Made by a program: the position numbers and the translations under genes
Shown: positions 9,800 through 16,931 of the stretch, one piece after another
Layout of the letters: each line of letters begins with the position of its first letter
Numbering within the stretch: the first letter of the stretch is position 1
Assembly (NCBI RefSeq): GCF_003606325.2
Contig: NZ_CP031843.2
Span: 682,001 to 746,000 of the forward strand
Origin: Bartonella kosoyi
GTDB taxonomy: Bacteria > Pseudomonadota > Alphaproteobacteria > Rhizobiales > Rhizobiaceae
Length of the DNA: 64,000 bases
Direction: 5' to 3'
Notes under the pieces: generated by a model
The model's input: only the letters and a program-made list of their open reading frames with translations
What the model was told of the DNA's origin: nothing
Databases searched by the model: none

Positions 9800-10071
9800 C
9801 AGGCTTATAACAATGTGTCTATTGTCAAATCAGGTGCCTAGAAAACACCTTAGACACATAGCGGATAGATTGCCGATACAATCTTTTCTCCGCATATTAA
9901 AGCCTTTGACTCATTGTACGTTACACACATATAATGATTTTGTCGGGTGTGGTTATGCTATACAATACCCTTTTGGGGAAGGCATAACGACGGGCTATGT
10001 GCCGTGTTTTCTAGCACCCGGCGCTCTTCTAGAGTGTCAATAGAAGACATTTAAACACATAGGAGTTCGTT
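9796..10071 (+). ncRNA. Leader RNA, copy A (barcode CACATAG)
   Basis: Promoter P1 is TTGACA (9796-9801), 18 nt, TATTGT (9820-9825). Internal promoter P2 is TTGACT (9906-9911), 18 nt, TATAAT (9930-9935). X1 is CTAGAAAACAC (9838-9848) plus CACATAG (9855-9861). X2 is CTATGTG (9995-10001) plus GTGTTTTCTAG (10004-10014). X3 is TAGAAGACA (10041-10049) plus CACATAG (10056-10062), the last running into the AGGAG of the antA ribosome site (10061-10065). X2 can pair with X1 or with X3. Other helices are GCGGA/TCCGC (9861-9865, 9889-9893), CGGGTG/CACCCG and the hairpin at 10020-10038. Seen in six copies with covariation. Confidence 0.8.
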
Positions 10072-10602
10072 ATGAACACACTTATAGAAATTAAAGAACA
10101 AATCATTGATCAGGAAACTGTTCAGACAGTAAACGCACGCGAATTGCATACGTTTTTGGCAATAGGAAAACGTTTTGCTACTTGGATTACGAACCGCATT
10201 AATCAGTATGCATTTGAAGAGGGAAAGGACTATATTTTAACGCTTCCCAAAATTGGGAAACGTAAAAATGTTATCAGCAAAGAATATCACCTTACTCTAG
10301 ACATGGCCAAAGAACTCTCAATGGTTGAACGCAATGAGAAAGGTAGGCAGGCTCGTCGTTACTTTATTGAGTGTGAGAAAAAGTTAAAAAGCCAATCTAT
10401 TGATTATGATAATGATACACGCTTTGACTTGCCAAGCTATTGAGAGGGTATGAGTGCTGGTGAAAAAGCTTTGTATCTTTTAGGTCCAATCCATATGCGT
10501 CTTATTGATGCTTTCAGAGTAGATGAAGAGAATAGAAAATATAAAGCCCTCATTAAAGAAGCTAAGCGGGTTTTAGCAAGATCTGTTACGAAAGCTGCTT
10601 AA
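10072..10602 (+). pseudogene. AntA/AntB antirepressor, interrupted by a stop (cassette A)
   Basis: The first 123 codons give an AntA/AntB-type domain (QTVNARELHTFLAIGKRFAT, then KEYHLTLDMAKELSMVERN and RRYFIECEKKL). A TGA at 10441-10443 replaces the TGG codon that is intact in the otherwise very similar gene at 62402, where the protein is 176 aa. The frame then stays open to TAA at 10600-10602. Antirepressors of this class inactivate phage repressors, usually by direct binding. The truncated product keeps the whole N-terminal domain and might still act. The leader sits directly upstream. Confidence 0.85.
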
Positions 10603-10620
10603 GTTTAAAAGCATGGCCAT

Positions 10621-10643
10621 CTCCCCGTTTTAAAAGCGGGGAG
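10621..10643. terminator. GC-rich hairpin ending cassette A
   Basis: Perfect arms CTCCCCG (10621-10627) and CGGGGAG (10637-10643) with a TTTT/AAAA extension in the loop. No long U tract follows. Closely related hairpins follow all six antirepressor cassettes, so it is a conserved part of the cassette and probably a terminator. Confidence 0.55.
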
Positions 10644-10663
10644 GGGATTATTGGATAAATCTC

Positions 10664-10699
10664 TTGACATGAGTCTTAAATGTAGTACACTGTAATACA
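10664..10699 (+). promoter_or_regulatory. relBE promoter with two operator sites
   Basis: The promoter is TTGACA (10664-10669), 16 nt, TACACT (10686-10691). Two palindromes overlap the -10 region: TGTAGTACA (10681-10689) and TGTAATACA (10691-10699). A TGTATTACA site lies in the same place before the second relBE at 44868, which supports autoregulation by the RelB-type antitoxin. Confidence 0.65.
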
Positions 10700-10721
10700 A
10701 ATAAATAGGAGATTGAGGCAA

Positions 10722-10997
10722 ATGGGTAAAATTCAAGCACGCATCCCTGATGAAGTTCAGGAAGTTGCAAGCGCAGTTATTAAATCCGCGGGCTTAACTG
10801 TATCAGATGCGGTCCGTATGTTTATGACCCGTATTGCTAGAGATAGAGCATTGCCACTTGATCTATTTCAACCTAATCCGGAAACATTGCAGGCTATTGA
10901 GGATGCTGAAATGGGACGTGTTGAACGTACGTCATTGGATGGTTTGCGCGCCATGATTCGTGATGATAAAGCCGAAGTATGTAAGTCTGAAAAGTGA
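10722..10997 (+). CDS. relB: RelB/DinJ-family antitoxin
   Basis: A 91-aa antitoxin. The N-terminal ribbon-helix-helix DNA-binding part contains QARIPDEVQEVASAVIKSAG, then LTVSDAVRMFMTRIARDRAL, the typical RelB/DinJ signature. The acidic, flexible C-terminus would wrap the toxin. The ATG at 10722 is preferred over the in-frame TTG at 10713 because AGGAG (10708-10712) is well spaced for it. The toxin gene follows after 12 nt. It is about half identical to the RelB at 44913. Confidence 0.9.
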   Translation: MGKIQARIPDEVQEVASAVIKSAGLTVSDAVRMFMTRIARDRALPLDLFQPNPETLQAIEDAEMGRVERTSLDGLRAMIRDDKAEVCKSEK

Positions 10998-11009
10998 CTT
11001 TGGCTAGCG

Positions 11010-11291
11010 ATGCCGGAAATTATTTATACTAAATCTTTTCGGCGTGATCTGAAACGTGAAAGTAAAGGGCGATATGCTGATACATTAGAGACAGATTTGC
11101 TGGTTGTGATCAAAGCATTAGCGGAAAACGAACCCTTAAAAATGCAGTGGAGAGATCACGCACTAACAGGGCAATGGCGAAACTGTCGTGATTGCCATAT
11201 TAAACCAGATCTCGTTTTGATCTATCGAAAGCCTGATGATGAAACTTTAGAACTTTTACGGCTTGGTTCACATTCTGAACTGCGTTTATGA
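11010..11291 (+). CDS. relE: YafQ/RelE-family mRNA interferase toxin
   Basis: A 93-aa toxin of the YafQ branch. The core is KSFRRDLKRESKGRY, then DHALTGQWRNCRDCHIKPDL and VLIYR, ending LLRLGSHSEL. The conserved catalytic histidines (DHALTG, DCHI, GSHS) are all present, so it should cleave mRNA on the ribosome. It is neutralised by the antitoxin encoded 12 nt upstream. It is the last gene of the plus-strand block and meets the minus-strand ATPase/nuclease gene head-on. Confidence 0.9.
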   Translation: MPEIIYTKSFRRDLKRESKGRYADTLETDLLVVIKALAENEPLKMQWRDHALTGQWRNCRDCHIKPDLVLIYRKPDDETLELLRLGSHSELRL

Positions 11292-11321
11292 TAATTTTTC
11301 AAGTTTTTGAAAACTATTGTT

Positions 11322-13364
11322 TTAAATCTTTAATGTAGAAATAAATGCTTCATTCCTTAATTTTGCATCCGCCACTAAATCACTCCACTCTATTATTTCA
11401 ACGGATCCTCGAAAATCACCTTGTAGAGGATTAGTTCTCCCTCGCCCATTAGCTGTTTTCTGCCATGTTGACGTTTGCGTTTTAAGTTCACCTTCTATAT
11501 CAGCAATAATATAACAATAAAAAACACACTGCTCTGAAATATTTATTTTTTTATTATCCAATGTCTTTATACTTTTTCCTTTAAGTTCATTGAGGTATTT
11601 GTTTATTTGATTCATGGGGGAGTAACCCGCTTTATATTTTTTCTGACCTGGTCTTTTAAACTCCACCAACATTAACTTATCCAGATCTGCATCAAGACGA
11701 CCTTCAAGTCCTAAAGCATATAATTGATCATAACATAATAAATCAGGACGACCTTTTTCTGTACTATTCTTTGCGATTTTTTTGATAGGCATATCCGAAG
11801 CGAAGTATCTTGTAAATGTTAATCGCTCATCAATAATCCATAAATCATGCGTTAAATTTTCTTGAGATTTAGGATCATCCCCCCTAACACGCATTGGACA
11901 AATAAGTTCATGCAACGTTTTCTCTAAATGCGGTACGTCTTGACCGTTAACATTTTTCTTAACCTCTATTACTAATTCTCCTAAAATATCAAGTATAACT
12001 TTACGACGGATAACATACTCTGCTAATTGTCTTGTTTCTTCATCTTTAACTTCTTTTGCAAGTTCAGAAACTTTCTCGGAAAAGCTATATGTATTGGTAT
12101 TCCCTTCAGTAATTTCACGGTATATTTTTTCAATTCTCAAATTTTGCTTTTTTTCTCTCCTAAGCTTATGAATAGCCAGTGTCTTAACAAAGTCTTCTGT
12201 ATCCTTTGCAGATTTGGGAAGTTTTTCTAATAATTTTTCATAACTATCAAAACAATACGAAGGGTGTGTTCTACAAAATTCTTTTAATTTATTTAAACGT
12301 TTTTCTTCGTAGTCTTTATTTTCTGGAGCAAGAACGCTATTTACAATATTATTAGCAACGGAACGTAAAATATCTTTCAATATTTTATCCTTAAAGGAAA
12401 AATGCGTTCTTTCTTGATTAACTCTATCATCTAAATACTGACCACTTATACAACCATGATACACCAACCCCTGATCTCCAAATTTTCCGAAACCAATAAG
12501 GTTATCTATACTTTCAGTAGTAACAGTACGGTCATGTGCGAAAAGATGCAGATAGTGGTTCTTCCCTTTAAAGTTACGGTTAGCATCTGCCATGCAAATA
12601 AAATTACGAATTTTTAATAAACCAAAATCTGCGGTTTCAAGTGTAGTATCTCCTCTATTTTCTACTAAATATTTTTTAACTTTCTGTGCTAAATCAACAG
12701 ACATCTGATCATCACAAAAAGTTATTTTAGGAAGTTGTTCTAAAATTAAATCTGAAAAAAAATGTGCCCCAATATGATCGATAATTGCTTCAGTTTCACG
12801 TGGAAAGTGTTTTTGATACGCAGAATCTCTTAAACCAGTAAAAATAATTTCTGTTCCCGTTATCTCTTGATTAATAAGAGGTATTTTTGAATGATCAATA
12901 ATTTGGTTTTCTTCATCTAAACAAAACTTAAAGCTTCTTTGGTAAAGCTGATCTTTTTCGAAGAATACACTGTTAACCCGTATTTCATGAAAGGCATCCA
13001 ACCATAGCAGCCGTCCAACCCCTTTTCCTCCTTTTTTAAATTTAAAATTAGTATCCACAGTACGAAAAGCTTGAAAGTGCTCATCATCCAACCCTATACC
13101 ATTGTCTTTAATTATAATTTCAAGTGATTCATTATCCTCTATATCGTTGATTTTTATATCTATATTACCTGCGCTTCTGTAATCCTCTTGCTTAGAATCT
13201 TCAAGCGCATGAATAGCGTTGCTTACCGCTTCAAAAACAGGCTGCAAAGCTTCCATTTCAGTGGATGGTTTAGGAAAACGACAAACCCTTCCAGCAAGAT
13301 TTTCTTTCATAGAAAACTTTTCAGTTTTATTTTTTTCTTGTTTTTGAACTGAAACACTTCTCAT
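11322..13364 (-). CDS. GHKL ATPase fused to a PD-(D/E)XK nuclease-like domain
   Basis: About 680 aa. Counted from the GTG at 13376, the N-terminal part has the Bergerat fold motifs: N-box VFEAVSNAIHAL (E49, N53), G1 DNGIGL (91-96) and G2 GGKGVG (116-121), as in Hsp90/MutL/histidine-kinase ATPases. The C-terminal part has GRPDLL (D545) and LVEFKRP (E572, K574), a PD-(D/E)XK nuclease pattern. A charged helical region links them. I prefer the ATG at 13364 because GTGGAAA gives it a ribosome site. It sits alone between a TA module and the lysis genes, a usual place for accessory genes. A defence role against other phages is an inference; the domains are seen in the sequence. Confidence 0.75.
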   Translation of the reverse strand: MRSVSVQKQEKNKTEKFSMKENLAGRVCRFPKPSTEMEALQPVFEAVSNAIHALEDSKQEDYRSAGNIDIKINDIEDNESLEIIIKDNGIGLDDEHFQAFRTVDTNFKFKKGGKGVGRLLWLDAFHEIRVNSVFFEKDQLYQRSFKFCLDEENQIIDHSKIPLINQEITGTEIIFTGLRDSAYQKHFPRETEAIIDHIGAHFFSDLILEQLPKITFCDDQMSVDLAQKVKKYLVENRGDTTLETADFGLLKIRNFICMADANRNFKGKNHYLHLFAHDRTVTTESIDNLIGFGKFGDQGLVYHGCISGQYLDDRVNQERTHFSFKDKILKDILRSVANNIVNSVLAPENKDYEEKRLNKLKEFCRTHPSYCFDSYEKLLEKLPKSAKDTEDFVKTLAIHKLRREKKQNLRIEKIYREITEGNTNTYSFSEKVSELAKEVKDEETRQLAEYVIRRKVILDILGELVIEVKKNVNGQDVPHLEKTLHELICPMRVRGDDPKSQENLTHDLWIIDERLTFTRYFASDMPIKKIAKNSTEKGRPDLLCYDQLYALGLEGRLDADLDKLMLVEFKRPGQKKYKAGYSPMNQINKYLNELKGKSIKTLDNKKINISEQCVFYCYIIADIEGELKTQTSTWQKTANGRGRTNPLQGDFRGSVEIIEWSDLVADAKLRNEAFISTLKI

Positions 13365-13567
13365 AATTATTTCCACTTTTTTAGCTAATAATACTAAGAA
13401 ATATGCCTATTAAACGCACCTAAATTAATAATTTGTTATTATAGAGCAAATTGTTAATTTTTTGAAAACCACTGTTTGAGATGTGCAAAGATATTGTCTA
13501 TGGATCCATTAGACGCGCGAAATTGATAATTCATTTGCTAAACAGTTTTGCACATTTCAGAGTGTAT

Positions 13568-13780
13568 TTAGAGTCGGATATTTGGTTTTTGTGTAAAAAT
13601 ATTTTCTACAGCATCTATAAGACGTGAAAAATCAAGTGCTAATAAGAGTATAATGAGTACAATCCATTTCGTATAACGTGACATCACTTTTATACTTTTG
13701 TAGGTCATGATGATTTCTTGAAGGATTTCTTTTTCTCCTTCTGTAAGCTCTATATCGTCTTGTGTTCTTTTCCTAGCCAT
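13568..13780 (-). CDS. Small single-TM phage protein
   Basis: 70 aa from the ATG at 13780 (ribosome site GGTGGAAA); an in-frame start at 13798 is less likely. The N-terminal half is charged (RKRTQDDIELTEGEKEILQE) and a single TM segment follows (WIVLIILLLALDF). It overlaps the end of the lipoprotein gene by 8 nt, so it belongs to the lysis operon. It could be a holin-like or accessory lysis protein; I cannot name the family. Confidence 0.55.
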   Translation of the reverse strand: MARKRTQDDIELTEGEKEILQEIIMTYKSIKVMSRYTKWIVLIILLLALDFSRLIDAVENIFTQKPNIRL

Positions 13781-13976
13781 GTTTCCACCCACATACACGT
13801 TCGCCCTGCTTGTTATGCTTTAAGATCTCTCTTGCTAAGCTCGAACTGATGACGTTGACATCTTTTCTCTCTAAATAAATTGGTAACCAACCAACACAAG
13901 AGACATACTTATTTGTTACGCAACCAGCGAGAGAGAGCAGCACGCACATCAGCATCACTTTTCTGATTAACTTCAT
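13773..13976 (-). CDS. Rz1-like outer-membrane spanin lipoprotein
   Basis: 67 aa with a lipoprotein signal: basic start MKLIRK, hydrophobic VMLMCVLLSL, lipobox LAGC with Cys19. The start lies 68 nt inside the upstream spanin-like gene in another frame, the usual nested Rz/Rz1 arrangement. The mature part is short but lacks the proline richness of lambda Rz1, so the spanin call rests mostly on lipobox, size and position. Confidence 0.6.
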   Translation of the reverse strand: MKLIRKVMLMCVLLSLAGCVTNKYVSCVGWLPIYLERKDVNVISSSLAREILKHNKQGERVCGWKHG

Positions 13977-14136
13977 TTTCCACCTCCAGCCGTGTTGTTG
14001 CTGCCTTTAAGGTTTTTTCTGTTTGCTTTTGCTGTTCTGCCTTTTTCCCAAGGGTGAAAGCTTTGGCTAAAGCTATAAAAAAAGCGGCTAGAGCCGCGCC
14101 TGTTAATAGCAGATTTCTTTTCATCCATAAGATCAT
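13909..14136 (-). CDS. Rz-like inner-membrane spanin
   Basis: 75 aa: an N-terminal TM segment (NLLLTGAALAAFFIALAKAF), then a charged helical, coiled-coil-like domain (KKAEQQKQTEKTLKAATTRL). This is the layout of i-spanins, which together with the lipoprotein would disrupt the outer membrane at lysis. Its ATG overlaps the endolysin stop (ATGA), so it is translationally coupled. It is shorter than lambda Rz (153 aa). Confidence 0.6.
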   Translation of the reverse strand: MILWMKRNLLLTGAALAAFFIALAKAFTLGKKAEQQKQTEKTLKAATTRLEVENEVNQKSDADVRAALSRWLRNK

Positions 14137-14795
14137 AGGCGGTGTTCCTGAAAACGTTTAGCAACAAAGAAAAGACCAACACCTGCAGCTAAAACCATGA
14201 TAGTGGCGAGCGCCCATTGCACTGGACCATTGCCTGCTAATAAGCCTCCAAGCCCAGAAAAAGAACCAATGACTGGAGCAAGGGCTTCGGCTTTGAAAAT
14301 CCCGGTTTGCGCTTGCGTTTCTACGGTTTGGTAATTCGAGGAAACATAAGCACCTTTCGCCCATAATCCTGCTTCTGCTGCACGTCGGTGTACAAGACCT
14401 TGCAAACGTTTACCACCCGCTTTGGTCCATTTCTGTAATTCGGTTGGAATTGCTTCATATTCACCGTTATTGAGTTTTTTTAATAGGGTCGAATTGCAAA
14501 ACGCTGTTGTTCCTACATTATAGCAAAACGACACTAACGCCGCGAATTGTTCATCTGTTAATGAAACCGTAACAGCGCGTTCAACAGCATTCTCAAATTG
14601 TCTTAAGTCTTGGCAAAGAAGTTCTTCTGCTTGCTTTTCAGTGATTGTCATGCCTTCGTAAATAAAAGGCTTTCCAGCACTGTTTGTATGTCCATAACCG
14701 ATTGTCCACACCCCAATGGCGTCTTTATAGGCATTGAGACGCAAACCTTCCCATTGTTTAATCAGTGCTAGTCCTTCTGATGATATTTTTCGCAT
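14133..14795 (-). CDS. Endolysin, T4-type lysozyme (GH24) with C-terminal TM
   Basis: 220 aa. The N-terminal domain carries the GH24 triad with the T4 spacing: E16 (KQWEG), D25 (AYKD) and T31 (WTIGYGHT). It cleaves peptidoglycan at host lysis. A hydrophobic stretch near the C-terminus (WALATIMVLAAGVGLFFVA) is unusual for a soluble lysozyme and could anchor it in the membrane or give pinholin-like behaviour. I chose the ATG at 14795 because GGAGAAG lies just before it, inside a longer open frame from 14807. First gene of the lysis cluster. Confidence 0.9.
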   Translation of the reverse strand: MRKISSEGLALIKQWEGLRLNAYKDAIGVWTIGYGHTNSAGKPFIYEGMTITEKQAEELLCQDLRQFENAVERAVTVSLTDEQFAALVSFCYNVGTTAFCNSTLLKKLNNGEYEAIPTELQKWTKAGGKRLQGLVHRRAAEAGLWAKGAYVSSNYQTVETQAQTGIFKAEALAPVIGSFSGLGGLLAGNGPVQWALATIMVLAAGVGLFFVAKRFQEHRL

Positions 14796-14919
14796 ATGCT
14801 TCTCCATAAAAAAAGCTCCGCAAAAAGCAGAGCTGGATTAAAAAATTGATATTTTTCCCATTTGAAAGGATGGCTTGTTAAAACCTATGTAGCTTGTTCA
14901 TTGGAACAAAAGAATGTAT

Positions 14920-14953
14920 TTGACATTATCTATTATGTAGCATATAAACTACA
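14920..14953 (+). promoter_or_regulatory. Promoter and operator of the TA module in cassette D
   Basis: TTGACA (14920-14925), 17 nt, TATAAA (14943-14948). An inverted repeat TGTAG (14936-14940) and CTACA (14949-14953) brackets the -10 box, as expected for an autoregulated toxin-antitoxin operon. Confidence 0.7.
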
Positions 14954-14954
14954 A

Positions 14955-15257
14955 ATGTTTATTGTTAAAAAAACACACTATTTTACAGAGTGGTTAGACT
15001 CGTTAAAAGACAAACAAGTGCAAAAGAAAATTGCTGCACGTATTTTCCGCCTTGAATATGGGCTTCTAGGAGACGTGAAATATTTCCGTGGCATTGGTGA
15101 ACTAAAAATAAATTATGGACCAGGCTATAGGATTTATTTTGTAAAACAAGGGAAACAAATCATTTTGTTATTAAATGCTGGTGATAAATCCACACAACAA
15201 AAAGATATCGAAAAAGCCCTTCAATTAGTAAAGGAAATGAAACATGGAAATTACTAA
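14955..15257 (+). CDS. RelE/HigB-like addiction toxin (COG3657 type)
   Basis: 100 aa from the ATG at 14955; the open frame extends further upstream, but the promoter at 14920-14948 rules that out. Typical motifs of the phage Gp49-like/COG3657 toxins: EWLDSLKDKQVQKKIAARIF, then LGDVKYFRGIGELKINYGPG and YRIYF, and LLNAGDKSTQQKDIEKA. The toxin gene comes first and overlaps the antitoxin gene by 14 nt, as in higBA-like modules. Its targets are likely translated mRNAs. Confidence 0.88.
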   Translation: MFIVKKTHYFTEWLDSLKDKQVQKKIAARIFRLEYGLLGDVKYFRGIGELKINYGPGYRIYFVKQGKQIILLLNAGDKSTQQKDIEKALQLVKEMKHGNY

Positions 15258-15564
15258 ATTTGATGTAAGTGAATATTTTAATACACCTGAAGACTTTAAG
15301 ATCTTATTAGATGATGCTTTAGAAACCAAAAATAGTGGCTATATTGCACATGTATTAGGTATTATTGCGCGTAAACAAGGAATGACAACTGTTTCTCAAG
15401 AGACAGGACTAAATCGCGAGTCTCTTTATCGTTCTTTAAGCGATAAAGGTGATCCACGCCTTTCTACTTTTCTTAGTGTGTTAAGTGCATTAGATTTACA
15501 AATGAGTTTAACGCCTATCCAAAAGAATAGTAAAGAGCAAACAGCTTTAGAAGAAGCCTCTTAA
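15244..15564 (+). CDS. HTH antitoxin partner (COG3636 type)
   Basis: 106 aa with a Cro/CI helix-turn-helix (about residues 42-75: ARKQGMTTVSQETGLNRESL). COG3636 'probable addiction module antidote' proteins have the same N-terminus (FDVSEYFNTPEDFKILLDDA). It should neutralise the upstream toxin and repress the shared promoter. It converges on the antirepressor cassette D, with a hairpin in between. Confidence 0.88.
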   Translation: MEITKFDVSEYFNTPEDFKILLDDALETKNSGYIAHVLGIIARKQGMTTVSQETGLNRESLYRSLSDKGDPRLSTFLSVLSALDLQMSLTPIQKNSKEQTALEEAS

Positions 15565-15566
15565 TC

Positions 15567-15594
15567 CCCTCCCCATTTTTGAGAACGAGGAGGG
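15567..15594. terminator. Hairpin between TA module and antirepressor cassette D
   Basis: CCCTCC (15567-15572) pairs with GGAGGG (15589-15594). It lies between two convergent operons, so it could end both. It is one of the six related hairpins; the copy at 45458 is nearly the same sequence. Confidence 0.55.
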
Positions 15595-15607
15595 AGTATA
15601 TATTTAC

Positions 15608-15886
15608 TTAAGCAACCTTTTTAATGGGGTTATCTAAATCTGGATTATAAGTGCGCAATAAAGAATCCATGCTATGCGGTAACTCTGAAGCTCCAAAATC
15701 TGTAAGAATTGCTAAAATCTTTGTAATATTGGGTAGTTCATTTTGAAGTTTTAAAACTAAAACTTTTTCTATCAATTCCATAACTTCAACTATGGCATTA
15801 CAATTTTCATCTCCAATGCCTCGATGATTGGAAAATTTAAACAGTGCCAACCACAAATCGCACAAGAAGTTGGTATCTATCTTCAT
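15608..15886 (-). CDS. 92-aa partner protein of the antirepressor (cassette D)
   Basis: Starts MKIDTNFLCDLWLALFKF and ends LDNPIKKVA. The ATG overlaps the stop of the antirepressor gene by 4 nt (ATGA), so the two are translated together. Near copies are at 24228, 35390 and 45500; this one is the most divergent (SNHRGIGDENCNAIVEVMEL in the middle). It is mostly helical, with no membrane segment or known motif. No function is known to me; the strict pairing suggests it modifies or stabilises the antirepressor. Confidence 0.75.
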   Translation of the reverse strand: MKIDTNFLCDLWLALFKFSNHRGIGDENCNAIVEVMELIEKVLVLKLQNELPNITKILAILTDFGASELPHSMDSLLRTYNPDLDNPIKKVA

Positions 15887-16620
15887 TGTACACCTCCATG
15901 GATTTGTTCTCTCAAACATGCCAATCCTCTGGATGTGATTTTCGTTGAAGGGAGTACCTTTTCTGTACCATCCGGTCTTTGAATGGTGATAGCAGGACAA
16001 TCCATGAATCCTTTCTTGATTTTATCCTGATAAGGTAATAGAGGCGCCCCTGGAGCCCGTCGATAGACCCAATCATTTTTACGCAAGTAATCTGTTAAAT
16101 CCTTTGGTCGCACCTCTAACATTTTTGCTGCTTCGATTAAACCAAACAAACCATCAGAACGTTTTAAACCTTCTAAAGCTTCTGCTTTTGGAGTTAGTTC
16201 TGCAATAACATGGTCTTTTTGCTCGATTTGGCTTTGTAAGTGATTCAAGACACCCAGTAAGGCTTGGGGAGTTGAGTAATCGATTTGTGGTGTTGCTACT
16301 TTTTTCAAAAGCTGTTCACATTTGATAAAGTATTGACGTGCTTCATGTCCTTTATCATTACGCTCGATCATCGAAAGGTGTTTAGCCATGTCTAAGGTTA
16401 AGTAATATTCTTTACTGATAATATTTTTACGTTTCTCATTTTTGAGAAGGGTAAAAATGAAGTCACGATTTTCTCGAAAATTACATTCTTTAATACGACG
16501 AATAATCCAATCTGCAAATTTAGAATTAATCTCTAAAAATGCATGCAAATCACGTGCGTTAACAGTTTGAACAGTTTCTTGATCAATAACTTGTTCTTTA
16601 ATTTCTATAAGAGTGTTCAT
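15883..16620 (-). CDS. AntA/AntB + KilAC antirepressor (cassette D)
   Basis: 245 aa. Residues 1-110 are an AntA/AntB-type domain (QTVNARDLHAFLEINSKFAD, KEYYLTLDMAKHLSMIERND). A coiled linker (HLQSQIEQKDHVIAEL) leads to a KilAC/ANT C-terminal DNA-binding domain ([40 protein letters not shown]). It would interfere with a phage repressor. The C-terminal half is nearly the same in cassettes B, E and F, while the N-terminal half varies. The start ATG follows AGGAG of the leader. Confidence 0.9.
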   Translation of the reverse strand: MNTLIEIKEQVIDQETVQTVNARDLHAFLEINSKFADWIIRRIKECNFRENRDFIFTLLKNEKRKNIISKEYYLTLDMAKHLSMIERNDKGHEARQYFIKCEQLLKKVATPQIDYSTPQALLGVLNHLQSQIEQKDHVIAELTPKAEALEGLKRSDGLFGLIEAAKMLEVRPKDLTDYLRKNDWVYRRAPGAPLLPYQDKIKKGFMDCPAITIQRPDGTEKVLPSTKITSRGLACLREQIHGGVQ

Positions 16621-16893
16621 GTGAACTCCTATGCAGTTAGACGTTTCTTAATGACACTCAAAAAGAGTGCCGGGTGCTAAGAAACACGGTGCATAGTCCG
16701 TCGTCACGCTTTTCCCAAAAGGGTATTTTATGGCACAGCCACACCCGACAAAACCATTATATGCGTGTAACATATAACGAGTCAAAGTTTTTAATCGGCG
16801 GAGAAAAGATTGTATCGGCAATCTATCCGCTGTGTATTTAAAGTGTTTCTTAGGCACCTGATTCGATTATTCATATTTTCGCCATATTGTCAA
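16621..16893 (-). ncRNA. Leader RNA, copy D (barcode TGCATAG)
   Basis: Plus-strand positions: P1 -35 at 16888-16893, -10 (TAATCG) at 16864-16869, spacing 18. P2 -35 (TTGACT) at 16780-16785, -10 (TATAAT) at 16756-16761, spacing 18. X1 barcode at 16830-16836 reads TACACAG, X2 at 16690-16696 reads CTATGCA, X3 at 16629-16635 reads TGCATAG. X2 and X3 pair fully, but X1 has two mismatches to X2, the only copy where this is so. The 11-nt arms CTAAGAAACAC and GTGTTTCTTAG still match. Confidence 0.8.
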
Positions 16894-16931
16894 GCGGCTT
16901 TCGAGATTTTTTACATTTTTGCTAATTTGGC

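Larger units (their letters stand above)
9717..10602 (+). repeat. Left copy of terminal repeat (int 3' end, leader, antA)
   Basis: From AGCTTATATGCGAAC in the integrase through the leader and the whole antirepressor gene, this block is closely repeated at 62025-62932. Differences are scattered, except in the leader barcode segments, where they are concentrated. The left copy holds an intact integrase but a broken antirepressor; the right copy shows the reverse. Confidence 0.85.

Noticed and set aside
9813..10043. 76-codon open frame covering leader A, with similar frames in leaders D (16648-16857) and F
   Set aside because: Its ATG lies upstream of the P1 -10 box, so the P1 transcript lacks it. 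The frame is broken in copies B, C and E. Changes between copies keep base pairing, not the protein. It is a shadow of the RNA.
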